Origin: Kitasatospora herbaricolor
GTDB lineage: Bacteria; Actinomycetota; Actinomycetes; Streptomycetales; Streptomycetaceae
DNA: 64,000 nucleotides
Assembly (NCBI RefSeq): GCF_030813695.1
Contig: NZ_JAUSVA010000002.1
Coordinates: 4,092,001 to 4,156,000, forward strand
Reading direction: 5' to 3'
Part shown: positions 19,757-29,106 of the stretch, piece by piece
Position numbering within the stretch: position 1 is the first letter of the stretch
How the letters are laid out: every line of letters starts with the position of its first letter
Program-made: the position numbers and the translations under genes
Notes under the pieces: model-generated
Told to the model about the DNA's origin: nothing
The model's database searches: none
Seen by the model: only the letters and a program-made list of their open reading frames with translations

Positions 19757-19781
19757 CCCGCCCGCGGCAACCGGACGACGC

Positions 19782-19819
19782 GACGGCCCCCGCTCCCCTC
19801 CGAGGGGGCGGGGGCCGTC
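19782..19819. terminator. Bidirectional hairpin between the lipoprotein gene and phoP
   Basis: GACGGCCCCCGCTCCCC pairs with GGGGGCGGGGGCCGTC across a short loop, about 16 bp with one G-U. It lies 26 nt after the lipoprotein stop and 37 nt beyond the phoP stop. Confidence 0.8.
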
Positions 19820-19855
19820 GTACGGGGCGCGGGGCTCCGACCGTGCGGCGCGCGG

Positions 19856-20551
19856 TTACGGCTCGAACTTGTAGCCGAGGCCGCGGACCGTCACCAGGTA
19901 GCGCGGGGCACCCGGGTCCGGCTCGATCTTGGCCCGCAGGCGCTTCACGTGGACGTCCAGGGTCTTGGTGTCACCGACGTAGTCGGCGCCCCAGACCCGG
20001 TCGATCAGCTGCATCCGGGTCAGCACCCGGCCCGCGTTTCGCAGCAGCATCTCCAGCAGGTCGAACTCCTTCAGCGGCAGGTCGACCTTGGCGCCGTCGA
20101 CCGTCACCACGTGCCGGTCGACGTCCATCCGGACCGGGCCGGCCTCCAGCGCGCCGGGGCCGCCGCCGTCCGCGCCCGGTCCGCCGTCCTCGCCGCGGCG
20201 GCGGAGCACCGCGCGGATCCGGGCGACCAGCTCGCGGGTCGAGTACGGCTTGGTGACGTAGTCGTCCGCCCCTATCTCCAGGCCGACCACCTTGTCGATC
20301 TCGCTGTCCTTGGCCGTCACCATGATCACCGGCACGTTGGAGCGCACCCGCAGCTGACGGCAGACCTCGGTGCCCGGCAGGCCCGGGAGCATCAGGTCGA
20401 GCAGGACGAGGTCGGCGCCGTTGCGTTCGAACTGCTCCAGGGCGTCCGGCCCGGTGGCGGCGATGGCCACCTCGAAGCCTTCCTTGCGGAGCATGTACGA
20501 GAGGGCGTCGCTGAACGACTCCTCGTCCTCGACCACCAGTACTCGGGTCAC
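19856..20551 (-). CDS. phoP: Phosphate response regulator PhoP (RegX3-like)
   Basis: 231 residues. Receiver domain: acidic pair VVEDEES, phospho-acceptor in LVLLDLMLPG, conserved Lys in VTKPYSTREL. A Gly-rich linker leads to an OmpR/PhoB winged helix (LPLKEFDLLEMLLRN to VRGLGYKFEP). In Streptomyces this gene beside phoU is PhoP, activator of the Pho regulon and brake on antibiotic production; the mycobacterial counterpart is RegX3. Its GTG overlaps the phoR stop (GTGA), showing translational coupling. Confidence 0.92.
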   Translation of the reverse strand: MTRVLVVEDEESFSDALSYMLRKEGFEVAIAATGPDALEQFERNGADLVLLDLMLPGLPGTEVCRQLRVRSNVPVIMVTAKDSEIDKVVGLEIGADDYVTKPYSTRELVARIRAVLRRRGEDGGPGADGGGPGALEAGPVRMDVDRHVVTVDGAKVDLPLKEFDLLEMLLRNAGRVLTRMQLIDRVWGADYVGDTKTLDVHVKRLRAKIEPDPGAPRYLVTVRGLGYKFEP

Positions 20552-21831
20552 TTTCGGGCCTCCGGGGCAAGCTGGGGGGTTGTGGATGACAGGGGGTGGG
20601 CGGACGGCTCGCCGGGGAGCGGCCCGTCGGTGGGGGCCTGCCCGGCGGGCAGCCGCACGGTGAAGGTGGAGCCCTGGCCCTCGACGCTCCAGACCGAGAC
20701 GGTGCCGCCGTGCGAGGCGGCCACGTGCTTGACGATGGAGAGGCCGAGGCCGGTGCCGCCGGTCTGGCGGGAACGGGCCGGGTCCACCCGGTAGAAGCGT
20801 TCGAAGACCCGCTCGCGGTCCTTCTCGGAGATGCCGATGCCCTGGTCGGTCACCGAGATCTCGATCAGCTCGCCGTCCGCCTCGCCGAGCGCCGCCGCGC
20901 TGGAGATCCGGCGGGTCGCGATGGCCACCCTGGTCCGCGGCGGGCTGTAGTTGACCGCGTTCTCCACCAGGTTGCCCAGCGCCGCGGCCAGCTGGCCGCG
21001 GTTGCCGTGCAGGTAGAGGCCGGCGATGCCGCCGGCCGCGATGTGGATCTGCTTGGCGGCGGCCTGCTGGCGGCAGCGGTCGATGGCCTCGGCGATCAGC
21101 TCGTCCACCGGGACCGGCTCCGGGTCGACCATCAGCCGGTCGTCCTGGACCCGCGAGAGGTCGATGATCTCCTGGACCAGGCTGGCCAGCCTGGTCGCCT
21201 CGATCTGCATCCGGCCGGCGAAGCGCTGCACCGCCTCCGGATCGTCGGAGGCGTCGGCGACCGCTTCCGAGAGCAGCGAGAGCGCGCCGACCGGGGTCTT
21301 CAACTCATGGCTGACGTTGGCGACGAAGTCGCGGCGCACGGCCTCCACCCGGCGGCGCTCGGTGAGGTCCTCGACCAGCACGAGCACCAGGCGGGAGCCG
21401 AGCGGCGCGACCCGGACGGAGACCGCCAGCGGGTCGGCGGCTCGGGCCACGCCCGGACGGGGCAGTTCCAGCTCCGCCTGGCGGATCTCCCCGTCGCGGC
21501 GGGTCGCCCGGGCCAGCGAGAGCATCTGGTCGACGGCCACCGCGCCGCCCCTGACCAGGCCCATCGCGTAGGCGGCGGAGCTGGCCTTGACCACCTCGTC
21601 GCCGTCCCCGAGCACGATCGCGCACGAGCGCAGCACCGAGAGCACCGTGTCCACGCCGGGAGGCAGCGGGGACTCCTGGGTGCCGGTGGTGCCGTTCGCG
21701 TTCTTGCCGCTGCTGCCGTGCCGGTCGCGGGCCTGTTCGCGTTCGCTCCAACGGAAGGCGATGGCGGCCGTGAGGCCGACGCCGAGCCCGGCTATGGCGC
21801 AGGCAGCGGCGGCGGCCACATTCACGTCCAT
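20548..21831 (-). CDS. phoR: Phosphate sensor histidine kinase PhoR (SenX3-like)
   Basis: 427 residues. One N-terminal membrane helix (about 5-27), then a PAS-like region (about 58-150), the HisKA helix FVANVSHELKTPVGAL with the phospho-His, and a HATPase_c domain with N-box LGNLVENAVNYSP, G1 VTDQGIGI and G2 GGTGLGLSIVKH. The single-helix, PAS-bearing layout is that of SenX3 and Streptomyces PhoR, which sense low phosphate through the Pst/PhoU complex rather than directly. Divergent from phoU with a PHO box between. Confidence 0.92.
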   Translation of the reverse strand: MDVNVAAAAACAIAGLGVGLTAAIAFRWSEREQARDRHGSSGKNANGTTGTQESPLPPGVDTVLSVLRSCAIVLGDGDEVVKASSAAYAMGLVRGGAVAVDQMLSLARATRRDGEIRQAELELPRPGVARAADPLAVSVRVAPLGSRLVLVLVEDLTERRRVEAVRRDFVANVSHELKTPVGALSLLSEAVADASDDPEAVQRFAGRMQIEATRLASLVQEIIDLSRVQDDRLMVDPEPVPVDELIAEAIDRCRQQAAAKQIHIAAGGIAGLYLHGNRGQLAAALGNLVENAVNYSPPRTRVAIATRRISSAAALGEADGELIEISVTDQGIGISEKDRERVFERFYRVDPARSRQTGGTGLGLSIVKHVAASHGGTVSVWSVEGQGSTFTVRLPAGQAPTDGPLPGEPSAHPLSSTTPQLAPEARK

Positions 21832-21903
21832 GTGGCCAGCGTAAGCGCATCCCGCAGGCCCTCCCCCAGGGTCCGATCAAGGCATCGGCCTGACGTTGCC
21901 GAG

Positions 21904-21936
21904 AATTCACCTTCAGGTAGCCCTCGATTCACCGGC
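21904..21936. promoter_or_regulatory. PHO box (PhoP operator) between phoR and phoU
   Basis: Three 11-nt units in direct repeat: AATTCACCTTC, AGGTAGCCCTC and GATTCACCGGC (21904-21936). TTCACC recurs exactly 22 nt apart, two helical turns, matching the GTTCACC-type direct-repeat units that PhoP binds in Streptomyces. The middle unit is the degenerate one, as is common. It lies 72 nt upstream of the phoR start and suits autoregulation of phoRP and phoU. Confidence 0.8.
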
Positions 21937-22134
21937 CGGCGCGGGCCTCTTCGCCCGGACGGCCCAGGGTGGTGACACGGCCCGTGTGGGACGGGGCAGC
22001 GGCAGCGGACTTCCCGCCCGCCGCCCCTGGTGCGCGCGTACGATTCGCGCCACCAGCAGCGGCCGCCCCGCCAGTCCCCGGACTGCGGGGCGACCGGTCG
22101 GCACCGCCACCGACACAGCTTCTGAGGAGAGAGC

Positions 22135-22815
22135 ATGCGCGACGCGTACCACGAGGAACTCGACTCGATCGGCGACAGCCTGGTCGAGATGGCCCGGCTG
22201 GTCGGTTCGGCCATGGGCCGCGCCACCACCGCGCTGCTCGACGCGGACCTGGCGCTCGCCGAGAGCGTGATCGCCGCCGACGAGAAGGTCAACGCCCTCC
22301 ACCACGACCTGGAGAACCGGGCGATCGACCTGCTCGCCCGCCAGCAGCCGGTCGCCACCGACCTGCGGATCGTGGTCACCTCGCTGCGGATGAGCGCCGA
22401 CCTGGAGCGCTGCGGCGACCTGGCCCGGCACGTCGCCAAGGTCGCGCGGCTGCGCTACCCGGCGTCGGCCGTGCCCAACGACCTGCACCCGATCGTCCTG
22501 GAGATGGGCCAGCTCGCCCAGCGTCTGGTGGCCAAGGCCGGCCTGGTCATCGCCACCAAGGACGTCGACGCGGCCCTGGAGCTGGAGCGGGACGACGACG
22601 CCATCGACGCCCTGCACCGCGAGCTGTTCGCGCACCTGATCGACGACCGCTGGCAGCACGGCATCGAGACCGGCGTGGACGTCACGCTGGTCGGCCGCTA
22701 CTACGAGCGCTTCGCCGACCACGCGGTCTCGGTGGCCAAGCGGGTCGTCTACCTGGTGACGGGCGAGCACGTCGAGGAGTTCGTCGCCTCGGGCGAGGCG
22801 GCAACCTCGGAGTAG
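22135..22815 (+). CDS. phoU: Phosphate signalling protein PhoU
   Basis: 226 residues, all helical, with two PhoU repeats of three helices each (MRDAYHEELDSIGDSLVEMARL at the start; MGQLAQRLVAKAGLVIATKDV opening the second). The metal-cluster motifs ExxxD show as ERCGDLARH in repeat 1 and YYERFADHAVSVAKR in repeat 2. PhoU links the Pst transporter to PhoR and keeps the kinase off when phosphate is ample. Start ATG 22135 follows GAGGAGAG. Divergent from phoR across the PHO box. Confidence 0.94.
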   Translation: MRDAYHEELDSIGDSLVEMARLVGSAMGRATTALLDADLALAESVIAADEKVNALHHDLENRAIDLLARQQPVATDLRIVVTSLRMSADLERCGDLARHVAKVARLRYPASAVPNDLHPIVLEMGQLAQRLVAKAGLVIATKDVDAALELERDDDAIDALHRELFAHLIDDRWQHGIETGVDVTLVGRYYERFADHAVSVAKRVVYLVTGEHVEEFVASGEAATSE

Positions 22816-23146
22816 GACCGGGCGGCCCGTGGTGGGTGAATGGAGGGGCGGCGTCGGGGTGGCCGCATCGCGGGGGCCGGCGAAGGCGGGCCGGGGGCGC
22901 CTCCGGCCGGGGGCCGGGGGCGTGACCGCGGCGACGGCCGCCCGGCCGCCCGGGGGTGGCCGGGGGGCGTACGCACCCCGTCGCCTCCCACCACGGGCGG
23001 ATCGCTCTAAACCGCGGGCGGCGGTGGTGGGGAAGCACGGCAGGCCGGGCCCCCACCTCCGCGCGCCCGTTGACGCTCCCCGGGCGCGACGCTTCACTCG
23101 AGGTGTAGGCACAGAAGTGTGCCCGTCACGAGGAGGGTCCAGCACC
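22816..23146. other. Intergenic stretch before the Cys-rich peptide gene
   Basis: About 330 bases, very G-rich in the first half, with no credible coding bias. Near its end a small hairpin, GGCACA-GAAG-TGTGCC (23108-23123), sits 23 nt before the ATG of the next gene and just before its GAGGAGG ribosome site, so it may affect that gene's translation. TTCACTCGAGG (23094) resembles one PHO unit but has no partner. Confidence 0.4.
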
Positions 23147-23323
23147 ATGAAGGCAACCCCCACCCGGCCGGCGCCGCCGGTCCGTACTCCCGAGTCCACC
23201 ACTCCCCGGTTGCTGCCCGTCCTCGCCGCCGGTTGCGGCTGCGGTCCCGGCTGCGGCTGCGGCTGCCAGAGCGGCGCGCCCTGCCAGTGCGGCGGCGCGA
23301 GCGGCGGCTGCTGCGGCCACTGA
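23147..23323 (+). CDS. Cys-rich 58-residue peptide, metallothionein-like
   Basis: 58 residues: a Pro/Thr-rich N-terminal half, MKATPTRPAPP, then 9 Cys in the last 30 residues in the pattern C-x-C-x3-C-x-C-x-C-x5-C-x-C-x6-CC and a final GH. The Cys-x-Cys pairs and terminal His suggest binding of Zn or Cu, as in the small actinobacterial metallothioneins. There is no signal peptide. ATG 23147 follows GAGGAGG. A hairpin lies just upstream in the leader and a terminator downstream. The peptide is real by codon use and ribosome site; the metal role is inference, and a modified natural product cannot be excluded. Confidence 0.75.
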   Translation: MKATPTRPAPPVRTPESTTPRLLPVLAAGCGCGPGCGCGCQSGAPCQCGGASGGCCGH

Positions 23324-23412
23324 GCCGCCCGGCACCCGGTTCGGCCCCGGGCCGCCCGTGATCGGGCGCCGGCACCTCACGGTGGGTGCGGGCGGGTGCG
23401 GGAAAGACCGAA

Positions 23413-23458
23413 GGCCGGCCGAGGTGCCACCGCTCAAGGCGGGGCACCCCGGCCGGCC
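23413..23458. terminator. Hairpin between the Cys-rich gene and the LPMO gene
   Basis: GGCCGGCCGAGGTGCC (23413-23428) pairs at 15 of 16 positions with 23443-23458 around a 14-nt loop. It lies 90 nt after the Cys-rich peptide stop and 103 nt beyond the stop of the converging LPMO gene. Confidence 0.65.
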
Positions 23459-23560
23459 GCGGTCTGCCCGGACCAGGCTCAGGACCAGGCCCGGGACAGC
23501 CTCGGACCGCACCCGCGGGCTCTCAACGCGGGGCCGGCCTGCTCGGAGCGGTCAGCACGC

Positions 23561-24148
23561 TCAGAACGTGAGATCGGTGCAGGAGTAGAACGCGTTGCCG
23601 GTGTCGGCGATCTCCCAGACCGCGACGACGACCTGGTGCCCGGTACGGCCGGTGGGCAGGGTCGCGGAGTGGCTGAGCGTGGTCGGCGGCTGGGCGCCGT
23701 TGTAGGGCACGGTCAGGAAGGGCGTGAGGTCCAGGTTGGCCCGGGTCACCGGCTGGGTGGCGTTGTAGCCGGCCTTGGTGAGGAAGTACCGGAACGACGT
23801 GGTGGCGTGCCGCGCGGTGAACTTCCAGGTGAAGGTGAGCTTCTGCCCCGCCGTCACCTTGGTGCTGGGCCAGTTGCCGCCGCGCGGGGCGTCCAGCTGG
23901 GCGAACCGGGAGTTGCCGCCCGCACAGATGGTGCCGTCGGACGGGCCGCCGGACGGGAAGCCCTTCGGGCCCTCCACGCTCTGCGGCTCCCACTGGATGT
24001 CACCGCAGCCGGTGACGGTACCCGCGGCGCACAGGGCGGCGCGGCTGGGCGGGGTCGAGATGTAGCCGTGCGACTGGGCGGGGAACGCGAGACCCAGCGG
24101 GACGGCGGCGGCCGCCAGGGTCGCCGCGAGAACATGACGTTTGCGCAT
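23561..24148 (-). CDS. AA10 lytic polysaccharide monooxygenase (chitin-type)
   Basis: 195 residues. The Ala-rich signal peptide ends AFPAQS and the mature protein begins HGYIS, placing His27 as the N-terminal copper ligand. The second histidine-brace residue is His114 in FTARHATTSFRYFLTK, and the axial Phe lies in NAFYSCTDLTF. There is no carbohydrate-binding module, so this is a minimal single-domain chitin-binding enzyme (family formerly CBM33) that cleaves crystalline chitin oxidatively outside the cell. ATG 24148 follows GGAGGAGC. A DasR-type site lies about 130 nt upstream. Confidence 0.93.
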   Translation of the reverse strand: MRKRHVLAATLAAAAVPLGLAFPAQSHGYISTPPSRAALCAAGTVTGCGDIQWEPQSVEGPKGFPSGGPSDGTICAGGNSRFAQLDAPRGGNWPSTKVTAGQKLTFTWKFTARHATTSFRYFLTKAGYNATQPVTRANLDLTPFLTVPYNGAQPPTTLSHSATLPTGRTGHQVVVAVWEIADTGNAFYSCTDLTF

Positions 24149-24277
24149 GGTGCTCCTCCGTGGGGGTGGATGAACACGCCGGACACAGGCCGCGTGTGGG
24201 GAGCGGCCGACAGCGTTCGTTGGCATGCCTGCGCCAGGCCAGTACCCCCACGCTAGAAGCCGGGACACTCGAGCGTC

Positions 24278-24293
24278 AATGGTCTGAACCATT
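24278..24293. promoter_or_regulatory. DasR-type dre site upstream of the LPMO gene
   Basis: AATGGTCTGAACCATT is a near-perfect 16-nt palindrome matching the DasR element. Its minus-strand core TGGTTCAGACCA equals the core of the site before msiK. It lies 130 nt upstream of the LPMO ATG, in a locally AT-rich patch that should hold the promoter. Confidence 0.8.
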
Positions 24294-24380
24294 TTGGGAC
24301 GCGACTCATTGACGGACGGTCAGCAGTCGGGCACCGCAAGGGCACCCGGTGGCCGCGGCCACGCCGCCGGGAACGCGAAA

Positions 24381-24414
24381 CGGCCCCGCTCCCCGGACGG
24401 GGGGAGCGGGGCCG
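24381..24414 (-). terminator. Terminator of gpm
   Basis: A perfect 14-bp stem, CGGCCCCGCTCCCC with its complement, around GGACGG. On the minus strand it is followed by TTTCGCG. It lies 21 nt after the gpm stop. Confidence 0.85.
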
Positions 24415-24435
24415 ACCGGCCGAAGGAGGTTCGGA

Positions 24436-25194
24436 CTACTTCTTGCCCTGGTTCTTGACCGCCTCGATGGCCGCCGCGGCGGCGTCGGCGTCGAGGTAGC
24501 GGCCGCCCTTGGCGACCGGCTTGAAGTCGGCGTCGAGCTCGTAGACCAGCGGGATGCCGGTCGGGATGTTCAGGCCCGCGATGTCCTCGTCCGAGATGCC
24601 GTCGAGGTGCTTGACCAGCGCGCGCAGGCTGTTGCCGTGGGCGGTGACCAGGACGGTCCTGCCGGCGGCGAGGTCCGGGACGATCGCGTCGTACCAGTAC
24701 GGCAGCATCCGGTCGACGACGTCCTTGAGGCACTCGGTCCGCGGACGCAGCTCGCTCGGGATCTCGGCGTAGCGGGCGTCGCCGGCCTGCGAGTACTCGT
24801 TGTCGTCGGCCAGCACCGGCGGCGGGGTGTCGTACGAGCGGCGCCAGAGCTGGAACTGCTCCTCGCCGAACTCGGCGAGCGTCTGGGCCTTGTCCTTGCC
24901 CTGCAGGGCGCCGTAGTGGCGCTCGTTCAGCCGCCAGCTGCGGCTGACCGGGATCCAGTGCCGGTCGGCCTTGTCCAGCGCGATCTGCGAGGTGCGGATG
25001 GCGCGGCGCAGCAGCGAGGTGTGCAGCACGTCGGGGAGGAAGCCTTCGGCGGCGAGCAGCTCGCCACCGCGGGCGGCCTCCTTCTCGCCCTTCTCGTTGA
25101 GGTCGACATCGACCCAACCGGTGAACAGGTTCTTCTGGTTCCACTGGCTCTCGCCGTGGCGGAGCAGGATCAGTCGGTAGGTCGTATCAGCCAT
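24436..25194 (-). CDS. gpmA: 2,3-bisphosphoglycerate-dependent phosphoglycerate mutase
   Basis: 252 residues. [18 protein letters not shown] carries the phospho-accepting His, [12 protein letters not shown] the substrate-binding residues and [11 protein letters not shown] the second catalytic His; the C-terminus ends in the Lys-rich tail typical of the cofactor-dependent enzyme. Interconverts 3- and 2-phosphoglycerate in glycolysis. The cluster mshA, ybjN-like, gpm, senX3/phoR, regX3/phoP is also found in Mycobacterium in this order as I recall it. ATG 25194 is the natural start; longer in-frame starts add non-family sequence. Confidence 0.95.
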   Translation of the reverse strand: MADTTYRLILLRHGESQWNQKNLFTGWVDVDLNEKGEKEAARGGELLAAEGFLPDVLHTSLLRRAIRTSQIALDKADRHWIPVSRSWRLNERHYGALQGKDKAQTLAEFGEEQFQLWRRSYDTPPPVLADDNEYSQAGDARYAEIPSELRPRTECLKDVVDRMLPYWYDAIVPDLAAGRTVLVTAHGNSLRALVKHLDGISDEDIAGLNIPTGIPLVYELDADFKPVAKGGRYLDADAAAAAIEAVKNQGKK

Positions 25195-25342
25195 GACCCC
25201 CAGCTTAGTGGAGGCGATGTAAGGGACTGACAGGCGCCGGGGCCTCTGTGTAATGTGTGCGCATCGCCAGAGCCACTTACTGTCCCGATGTCCGGTCCAC
25301 CCCGTACCGCTCACCGTGACACCTGCCGTCCGGGAGCCCCGC

Positions 25343-26677
25343 ATGCCCGTCCCCGCCCGAATCAGCAGCACCGCGCGGGAGACACTGGGCGGCCTGCCGC
25401 GCCAGTTCTGGTGGCTCTGGACCTCCACCCTGGTCAACCGGCTCGGTGGATTCGTGGTCACCTTCCTGGCCCTGTACCTGACCGCCGACCGCGGGTACTC
25501 GGCCTCCTACGCCGGCCTGGTCGCCTCGCTCTTCGGGCTGGGCTCCGCCGTCGCCGCGATCGGCGCCGGGGTGCTGACCGACCGGGTCGGGCGCCGGCCG
25601 ACCCTGGTCACCGCCCAGCTCGGGACGGCGGTCTTCACCGCGGTGCTGGGCCTCTCGGACGGCCTGGTGGCGATCGCCGTGGTGGCCTTCCTGGTCGGGC
25701 TCTTCAACAACGCCTCCCGGCCCGCCGTCTCGGCGATGATCGCGGACCTGGTCCCCGCCGCCGACCGGGTCCGGGCCTACTCGCTGAACTACTGGGCGAT
25801 CAACATCGGCTTCGGGGTCTCCGCCGCCGCGGCCGGCCTGATCGCCACCCACGGCTACCTGACCCTCTTCCTGCTGGACGCGCTCTCCACCCTGCTCTGC
25901 GCGGTGCTGATCTTCGTGAAGATCCCGGAGACCAGGCCCGACGCGCCCGCCGCCCGCCCGGACGAGCCGGCCGTCGGCCTGGCCACGGTGTTCCGCGACA
26001 CCCGGTTCATGACCGTGGTCGGGCTCAACGTGCTGCTGGCCCTGGTCGCCCAGCAGGGGAGCACCACGCTGGCCGTCGACATGGGGCAGGCCGGGATCTC
26101 CAGCACTCGGTACGGGCTGGTGATAGGCCTCAACGGTCTGCTGATCGTGCTGCTGCAGATCCCGATGACCCGGCTGATGGAGGGCCGCGACCGGACGGCC
26201 CTGCTGGTCGCCAGCGCGCTGCTGACCGGCTGGGGCTTCGGACTGACCGCCCTGGCGGGCTCCTCCGCGATGTTCTTCGCGGTCACCGTCGCGGTCTGGA
26301 CGATCGGCGAGATCATGAACGCGCCGACCATGATGGGCCTGGTCGCCGAACTCTCCCCGACCCACGCGCGCGGGCGCTACCAGGGCGTCTACTCGCTCTC
26401 CTGGTCGCTGGCGTCCTTCCTCGGCCCGGCCGTGGGCGGTCTGCTCCTGCAGTACGCGGGCGGCGGCGCGGTCTGGGGCGCCTGCGCGGTCTGCGGAACG
26501 CTCGCCGCGGCGGGTCACCTGGTGATCGGCCGCCGGACGTCCACGCCACCGGCGGCCCCGGAGGCGGCCGGAGCGCCCGCGGTGGTGCTGCCGAAGCAGC
26601 TGACCGCGGACGGGGCCCCGGACGGCGCCGGCCCCGCCGACAGCACGGCCGGCGGCAGCAGGGACACCGGCGCCTGA
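25343..26677 (+). CDS. MFS transporter (drug-efflux type)
   Basis: 444 residues with about 12 hydrophobic helices. The loop after helix 2 reads [13 protein letters not shown] (major-facilitator motif A), the half-way loop is short and charged, and [19 protein letters not shown] matches helix 11 of DHA-type exporters. The last about 55 residues are a Pro/Ala-rich cytoplasmic tail. Substrate unknown. Divergent from gpm. ATG 25343 follows GGGAGC; a longer in-frame start at 25253 would add 30 residues of non-family sequence. Confidence 0.87.
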   Translation: MPVPARISSTARETLGGLPRQFWWLWTSTLVNRLGGFVVTFLALYLTADRGYSASYAGLVASLFGLGSAVAAIGAGVLTDRVGRRPTLVTAQLGTAVFTAVLGLSDGLVAIAVVAFLVGLFNNASRPAVSAMIADLVPAADRVRAYSLNYWAINIGFGVSAAAAGLIATHGYLTLFLLDALSTLLCAVLIFVKIPETRPDAPAARPDEPAVGLATVFRDTRFMTVVGLNVLLALVAQQGSTTLAVDMGQAGISSTRYGLVIGLNGLLIVLLQIPMTRLMEGRDRTALLVASALLTGWGFGLTALAGSSAMFFAVTVAVWTIGEIMNAPTMMGLVAELSPTHARGRYQGVYSLSWSLASFLGPAVGGLLLQYAGGGAVWGACAVCGTLAAAGHLVIGRRTSTPPAAPEAAGAPAVVLPKQLTADGAPDGAGPADSTAGGSRDTGA

Positions 26678-26696
26678 GGCCCGGCCGGGCGCGCGC

Positions 26697-27260
26697 TCAG
26701 GCCGGGGCCGGGCCCTCGGCCGGAGCGGCCTCGCCGGCCGTCGTCGAGCCGGGTCCGCGGGGCCCGGCGAGATGGGCGAAGGCGTCGAGGTTCCGGGTCG
26801 ACTCGCCGCGCTTGGTGCGCCACTCCCACTCGCGGCGGATCGCGGAGGCGAAACCGAGTTCGAGCAGGGTGTTGAACGGCTCGTCCGCGCTCTGCAGCAC
26901 CGTGCCGAGCAGGCGGTCCACCGATTCGGGGGTCAACGCCTCCAGCGGCAGTCGGCCCGCCAGGTAGACGTCCCCGAGCGCGTCGATCGCGTAGGCGACG
27001 CCGAACAGCTTGGTGTTGCGCTCCAGCAGCCAGCGGTAGACGCCCTCGTGGTTCTCGTCCGGGCGGCGGATCACGAAGGCGTTCACGGACAGCGTGTGGT
27101 CGCCGACCCGCAGCGCACAGGCGGTGCTCAGTTTGCGGACCCCAGGCAGGGTCGCGACCAGCGTGAACGGGTCGGTGGCGGCGGGCTCCCAGGCCACCCC
27201 GGCGTCGTCCAGGGCGGTACGCAGGAGGGTCAGGGCCTCGTCCTTGGTGCGGATTGCCAT
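26697..27260 (-). CDS. YbjN-domain protein
   Basis: 187 residues. YbjN fold: LTLLRTALDDAGVAWEP, then VRKLSTACALRVGDHTLSVNAFVIRRPDENHEGVY and YLAGRLPLEALTPESVDRLLG. Members resemble type III secretion chaperones and act as general stress or folding regulators in E. coli; the actinobacterial role is unknown. It stands between gpm and mshA, as Rv0487 does in M. tuberculosis (recalled). The C-terminus (about 155 on) is low complexity. It converges with the MFS gene with only 19 nt between the stops. Confidence 0.85.
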   Translation of the reverse strand: MAIRTKDEALTLLRTALDDAGVAWEPAATDPFTLVATLPGVRKLSTACALRVGDHTLSVNAFVIRRPDENHEGVYRWLLERNTKLFGVAYAIDALGDVYLAGRLPLEALTPESVDRLLGTVLQSADEPFNTLLELGFASAIRREWEWRTKRGESTRNLDAFAHLAGPRGPGSTTAGEAAPAEGPAPA

Positions 27261-27382
27261 GGGGGTGACGTTACTCGCCGGTACCGCCGGGGCGCAGCAA
27301 CCGGCGTCGCACGGCCCCGGCGCGGGGCCCGGCGAGCCGCCCGTGGCGGCCGCCCGGCCCCGGCGTCAGCCGCCCCCGCGGG

Positions 27383-28747
27383 TCAGGCCAGCCGCAGGCG
27401 GGAGCCGGTGAGCCGGGCGGCGGGCCGCCCCAGGCTGCCCGCGTACACCTCGGCGGTGCCGGCGGCGGCCGCCCCCCAGCCGAACTCGGCGGCGTGCCGG
27501 GCGGCGGCCCGGCCCCGGTCGCGGACCAGCCCGGGCTCGGTGGCGTAGGGCTTCAGCGCCCGGGCCCAGTCCCCCGGGTCGTGCCCGGCCACCAGGGTGC
27601 CCGTCACGCCGTCGCGGACGGCGACCGGCAGGCCGCCGACGGCCGCGGCCACCACGGGCGTGCCGCAGGCCTGCGCCTCCAGGGCGACCAGGCCGAAGGA
27701 CTCGCTGTACGAGGGCATCACCAGGGCCGTCGCGGCGCGGTACCAGTCGGCGAGGCGGTCCTGGCCGACCGGCGGGTGGAACCGGACCACGTCGGTGATG
27801 CCGAGCTCCGCGGCGAGCTTGTGCAGGCTCTCCGGCTTGGCCAGACCGCTGCCCGAGGGGCCGCCGACGATCGGGACGACCAGGCGCTCGCGCAGCCCGG
27901 GCTCCCGGTCCAGCAGCACCGCGACCGCCCGCAGCAGGACGTCCGGGGCCTTCAGCGGCTGGATCCGGCCCGCGAACAGCAGCACGGCGGCGTCCTGCGG
28001 GAGGCCCAGCCGGGACCTCGCGGCCCGCTGGTCCCCCGGGCGGAAGACGTCGAGGTTCACCCCGGGGTGGACGACCGCCAGCTGGTCGGGCCGGGCGGCG
28101 TAGTGCAGGGCCAGCTCGGCCGCCTCCTCGGCGGTGTTGGCGATCAGGCGGTCGGCGGCCTCGACCACCTGGGTCTCGCCGATCACCCGGGCCGGCGGCT
28201 CGGGGCTGTCGCCCTCGGCCAGCGCGGCGTTCTTGACCTTGGCCATGGTGTGCATGGTGTGCACCAGCGGCACGCCCCAGCGCTGCGCGGCCAGCCAGCC
28301 GACCTGGCCGGAGAGCCAGTAGTGCGAGTGGACGAGGTCGTAGTGCCCGGGGCGGTGGCCGGCCTCCGTCCGCAGCACCCCGTGGGTGAAGGCGCACAGC
28401 TGGGCCGGCAGGTCCTCCTTGATCAGGCCCTCGTACGGCCCGGCGGTGACGTGCCGGACCAGCACGCCCGGGGCCAGCTCGACGGTGGGGGCGTCGTCCG
28501 AGCAGACCGCCCGGGTGAACACCTCCACCTCGATGTTCAGCTCGGCGAGGCGCTTGGCCAGCTCGACGATGTAGACGTTCATCCCGCCCGCGTCGCCCGT
28601 ACCGGGCTGGTGCAGCGGGGAGGTGTGCACGCTCAGCATGGCTATCCGGCGCGGCCGGCGCGACCTCCCGCCGACCAGCGTCTGCAGACGGCCGCGGCCT
28701 GGCTGGCCCTGGACACGACGAACCGAACGGACGGGGTCCTGGATCAC
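27383..28747 (-). CDS. mshA: D-inositol-3-phosphate glycosyltransferase MshA
   Basis: 454 residues. GT4 family with the MshA opening [34 protein letters not shown], and the catalytic E-x7-E in [28 protein letters not shown] and [10 protein letters not shown] are also MshA hallmarks. It transfers GlcNAc to inositol-3-phosphate, the first step of mycothiol synthesis, in the cytosol. GTG 28747 follows AGAGGAGG with 10 nt spacing and gives a short basic extension before the fold, as in S. coelicolor. Later start codons would cut the first strand. Divergent from the methyltransferase gene. Confidence 0.93.
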   Translation of the reverse strand: MIQDPVRSVRRVQGQPGRGRLQTLVGGRSRRPRRIAMLSVHTSPLHQPGTGDAGGMNVYIVELAKRLAELNIEVEVFTRAVCSDDAPTVELAPGVLVRHVTAGPYEGLIKEDLPAQLCAFTHGVLRTEAGHRPGHYDLVHSHYWLSGQVGWLAAQRWGVPLVHTMHTMAKVKNAALAEGDSPEPPARVIGETQVVEAADRLIANTAEEAAELALHYAARPDQLAVVHPGVNLDVFRPGDQRAARSRLGLPQDAAVLLFAGRIQPLKAPDVLLRAVAVLLDREPGLRERLVVPIVGGPSGSGLAKPESLHKLAAELGITDVVRFHPPVGQDRLADWYRAATALVMPSYSESFGLVALEAQACGTPVVAAAVGGLPVAVRDGVTGTLVAGHDPGDWARALKPYATEPGLVRDRGRAAARHAAEFGWGAAAAGTAEVYAGSLGRPAARLTGSRLRLA

Positions 28748-29106
28748 CTGGCTGAAGCCTCCTCTGTGCTCCCCCACTTCCTGCTGCCACTGCCGTGCCG
28801 CGGCGACGCTGCCGCGTGCCGCCGCCCGGCGCGGCGCTCCCCCCGTGCCTGCGCAGCACTGCACAGGCCCGGTCGTGCCGCCCCGGTGCCGCCTCGCCGC
28901 TCGCCCGGAGCCGGCCGCCGTCTCGGGCCACCGTTCCGCGGTCACGGCCCGGCGCGCACCGTCTCGCGCACACCGGTGGGCGGCGTCTGCCGGCCGTGGG
29001 GCCGACCGGGCGCACGTCGCCACCAGTGTGCCAACCACGCGCCTTCGGCCCGCATTCCCGTCCCACTCCATGAGATCCGCCGCAGGTCGGCGCGTACCCT
29101 GCTGTG
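28748..29106. other. Divergent promoter region of mshA and the methyltransferase
   Basis: About 360 bases. It holds the AGAGGAGG ribosome site of mshA and, at its right end, the TACCCT box 7 nt before the methyltransferase ATG. Frames crossing it show no coding bias on either strand. No further motif recognised. Confidence 0.4.

Noticed and set aside
23094..23110. TTCACTCGAGG before the Cys-rich gene as a PHO box
   Set aside because: One unit only, no second TTCACC at 11 or 22 nt spacing.
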